NCBI GenBank assembly: GCA_949289155.1
Contig: CASEMX010000012.1
Span: 1-60,916, forward strand
Reading direction: 5' to 3'
Source: an uncultured Parabacteroides sp.
Lineage (GTDB): Bacteria; Bacteroidota; Bacteroidia; Bacteroidales; Tannerellaceae
DNA: 60,916 nucleotides
Positions 59,568-60,916 of the stretch are shown piece by piece (position 1 is the first letter of the stretch; each line of letters begins with the position of its first letter). The translations under genes and the position numbers were made by a program. Below the pieces are notes generated by a model that was not told the DNA's origin, made no database searches, and was given only the letters and a program-made list of their open reading frames with translations.

Positions 59568-59579
59568 CTTGCAATAAGA

Positions 59580-59587
59580 CAAAGATA
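59580..59587 (-). promoter_or_regulatory. TATCTTTG promoter element of dacB
   Basis: TAnnTTTG match on the minus strand, 41 bp upstream of ATG 59538. Confidence 0.55.
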
Positions 59588-59595
59588 TAACAATT

Positions 59596-60735
59596 ATGAA
59601 TTCAATGTTTGATAAACCGTTCACATTCGACCGTGTAGCCCGTATAGGAATCAGCGTTCTATTATTAGCACTTGTCCTATATCTCTTGATTGTCCTCCGC
59701 AATGCGCTCTTGCCTTTCTTAATCGCCTGGCTCATGGCCTATATGTGCCAGCCCTTTGTCAAATTCTTCCAATACAAACTCAAACTCAAAAACCGCATAC
59801 TGGCGATTATCGCGGTAATGCTCTCCGGGATATTGGTTGCAGCCTTGCTTGTCGTCATGGTAATTCCCTCCATCAACGAAGAATCCCAGCGATTATTGGT
59901 GCTGCTGAACAATCATCATCCGGCGCAAGGGCATATTCCTTTTATTCCCCAGAGCTGGATAGAATATTTAGAACTCCATATCAATACCGAAGCGCTGCAA
60001 GAAATCTTGAGTAAAGAAAACATCCTGCAAACATTAAAGCAAATCGCCCCTAAAGCTTGGCAGTTAGTGACTAATACCTTCTCCGTATTGGTCAGCGTCA
60101 CTATCTTTTTCGTCATTCTTCTCTACTTTATCTTCATCCTTTTAGATTATGAGAAGATTGCAGACGGATGGATACGATTGATTCCGGACCGTTACCGTCC
60201 GTTCATCCAACAATTAGCCGATGATGTTGAAGTTAGCATGAACCGATATTTCCGCGGCCAATCTTTGATAGCATTGTGTGTAGGCGTTCTCTTAGCTATC
60301 GGATTTAAGATTATCGATTTTCCTTTAGCTGTCTCTTTAGGATTATTTATTGGTGTATTAAACCTTATCCCTTATCTGCAAACTATCGGTTTGATTCCGA
60401 TGGTGCTGTTAAGTTTATTACGCTCCGCCGAAACAGGTGAAAATTTCTGGATTCTTTTCGGATTGTCGCTGCTTGTTCTCGGCATTGTACAAGCCATCCA
60501 AGATCTTTACCTGACTCCTCGCATTATGGGAAAAGCGATGGGATTAAATCCCGCCATCATTTTATTATCTCTCTCTATCTGGGGAACATTATTAGGATTC
60601 ATCGGTCTAATCATTGCGCTACCATTGACTACCCTCTGCCTGTCTTATTATAAACGCTTCATCTTAATGGAAGAAGTAGAGGAAAACGAAAAGAAAAAGC
60701 CGGTTGAACCGCCCGCTAACAAAGAAAAAAAATAA
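59596..60735 (+). CDS. AI-2E family transporter (PerM/TqsA-like)
   Basis: A 379-residue membrane protein with about seven to eight TM helices: two near the N-terminus (about 16-35, 37-55), one at 68-92, a cytoplasmic or periplasmic segment, then 150-180, and a cluster from about 205 to 345 that includes RGQSLIALCVGVLLAIGF and VLGIVQAIQDLYLTPRIMGKAMGLNPAIILLSL, the family signature. The C-terminus is a Lys/Glu/Pro-rich tail. Members export autoinducer-2 or act as antiporters; substrate here is unknown. ATG 59605 is an alternative start. Confidence 0.88.
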   Translation: MNSMFDKPFTFDRVARIGISVLLLALVLYLLIVLRNALLPFLIAWLMAYMCQPFVKFFQYKLKLKNRILAIIAVMLSGILVAALLVVMVIPSINEESQRLLVLLNNHHPAQGHIPFIPQSWIEYLELHINTEALQEILSKENILQTLKQIAPKAWQLVTNTFSVLVSVTIFFVILLYFIFILLDYEKIADGWIRLIPDRYRPFIQQLADDVEVSMNRYFRGQSLIALCVGVLLAIGFKIIDFPLAVSLGLFIGVLNLIPYLQTIGLIPMVLLSLLRSAETGENFWILFGLSLLVLGIVQAIQDLYLTPRIMGKAMGLNPAIILLSLSIWGTLLGFIGLIIALPLTTLCLSYYKRFILMEEVEENEKKKPVEPPANKEKK

Positions 60736-60774
60736 TATTTTCTCAGAAAGTATTGCAGATTCAAAAAATCTTCT

Positions 60775-60782
60775 TACCTTTG
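60775..60782 (+). promoter_or_regulatory. TACCTTTG promoter element of tRNA-Lys
   Basis: TTG at 60753-60755, a 19-bp spacer and TACCTTTG form a complete Bacteroidetes promoter about 37 bp before the tRNA. Confidence 0.7.
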
Positions 60783-60818
60783 CACCCGTAATCGAAAAAC
60801 AAACGATTTACGAAGGAT

Positions 60819-60894
60819 GATTCGCTAGCTCAGCAGGTAGAGCACAACACTTTTAATGTTGGGGTCCTGGGTTCGAGCCCCAGGCGGATCACCA
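60819..60894 (+). tRNA. tRNA-Lys (UUU), CCA encoded
   Basis: The cloverleaf folds completely: acceptor GATTCGC with GCGGATC (one G-T pair), D-arm GCTC/GAGC, anticodon stem CAACA/TGTTG around CTTTTAA (anticodon TTT), and T-arm CTGGG-TTCGAGC-CCCAG. The terminal CCA (60892-60894) is encoded. It reads AAA and AAG codons. Confidence 0.97.
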
Positions 60895-60916
60895 AAAGAA
60901 AAGCCAAAAGGCGACA

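Overview
This window is chromosomal DNA of a Bacteroidales bacterium, probably an anaerobic gut or oral commensal. Evidence: many genes start just downstream of the Bacteroidetes promoter element TAnnTTTG (usually TACCTTTG or TACTTTTG), few genes have strong Shine-Dalgarno sites, and the gene content fits the order: a TonB receptor under a cobalamin riboswitch, lipoproteins (one with an acidic surface-export signal), an S46 dipeptidyl-peptidase, a GH127 glycosidase, rubrerythrin and LytTR two-component genes. The family cannot be fixed from sequence alone.

Layout. 1-334: tail of an Rpn-type nuclease/transposase. 409-4028 (minus): gpmI, a four-helix-bundle (S23-like) cassette, a DUF3109 gene and mtnA. 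4189-4908: a YgjP-type metallopeptidase. 5177-9113 (minus): cobalamin riboswitch, TonB receptor and DUF4374 surface lipoprotein. 9486-13198 (minus): radical SAM protein, then an HhH protein with an outer-membrane barrel partner. 13754-19775: a candidate small RNA or leader, U32 protein, thioesterase, dprA, collagen-like lipoprotein, cysE and an RlmL-like methyltransferase, which overlaps a DPP IV-like peptidase (to 21978). 22142-24193: purD and purN, convergent. 24350-26841: acpP-fabF-rnc. 26926-29279: hsp20 and ychF. 29374-35748: DPP7, polA and a polyprenyl synthase. 36105-43213 (minus): an EEP lipoprotein, GH127, mrp, trmB and argS. 43388-45288: BlaI-type repressor and M56 sensor. 45672-49190: a frameshifted patatin/BamA-like protein, tatD and rubrerythrin. 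49480-50526: asparaginase. 51165-57613: a TolC-MacA-MacB efflux system with its own LytS/LytTR pair. 58075-60735: a PBP4-type D,D-carboxypeptidase divergent from an AI-2E family transporter. 60819-60894: tRNA-Lys.

The most unusual property lies between the genes. Twelve intergenic gaps hold tandem arrays whose unit sequences are mostly unrelated, yet whose period is nearly always 41-42 bp (eight arrays) or 22-23 bp (three arrays), with one composite array also at 41-42 bp. These periods are close to four and two helical turns. Most units carry a short palindrome. Arrays often begin within a few tens of bases of a stop codon. Two sequence families occur twice (13.3 and 50.6 kb; 31.6 and 57.7 kb), and one array (35.85-36.06 kb) is a mirrored 5+5 inverted array. 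This uniform architecture on different sequences points to a common generating or maintaining process and is the best candidate for an undescribed system. Other leads are the S23 cassette that supplies the end of gpmI, a BlaI-type operator over its own promoter, a sigma-54-like site before hsp20 and the patatin frameshift.
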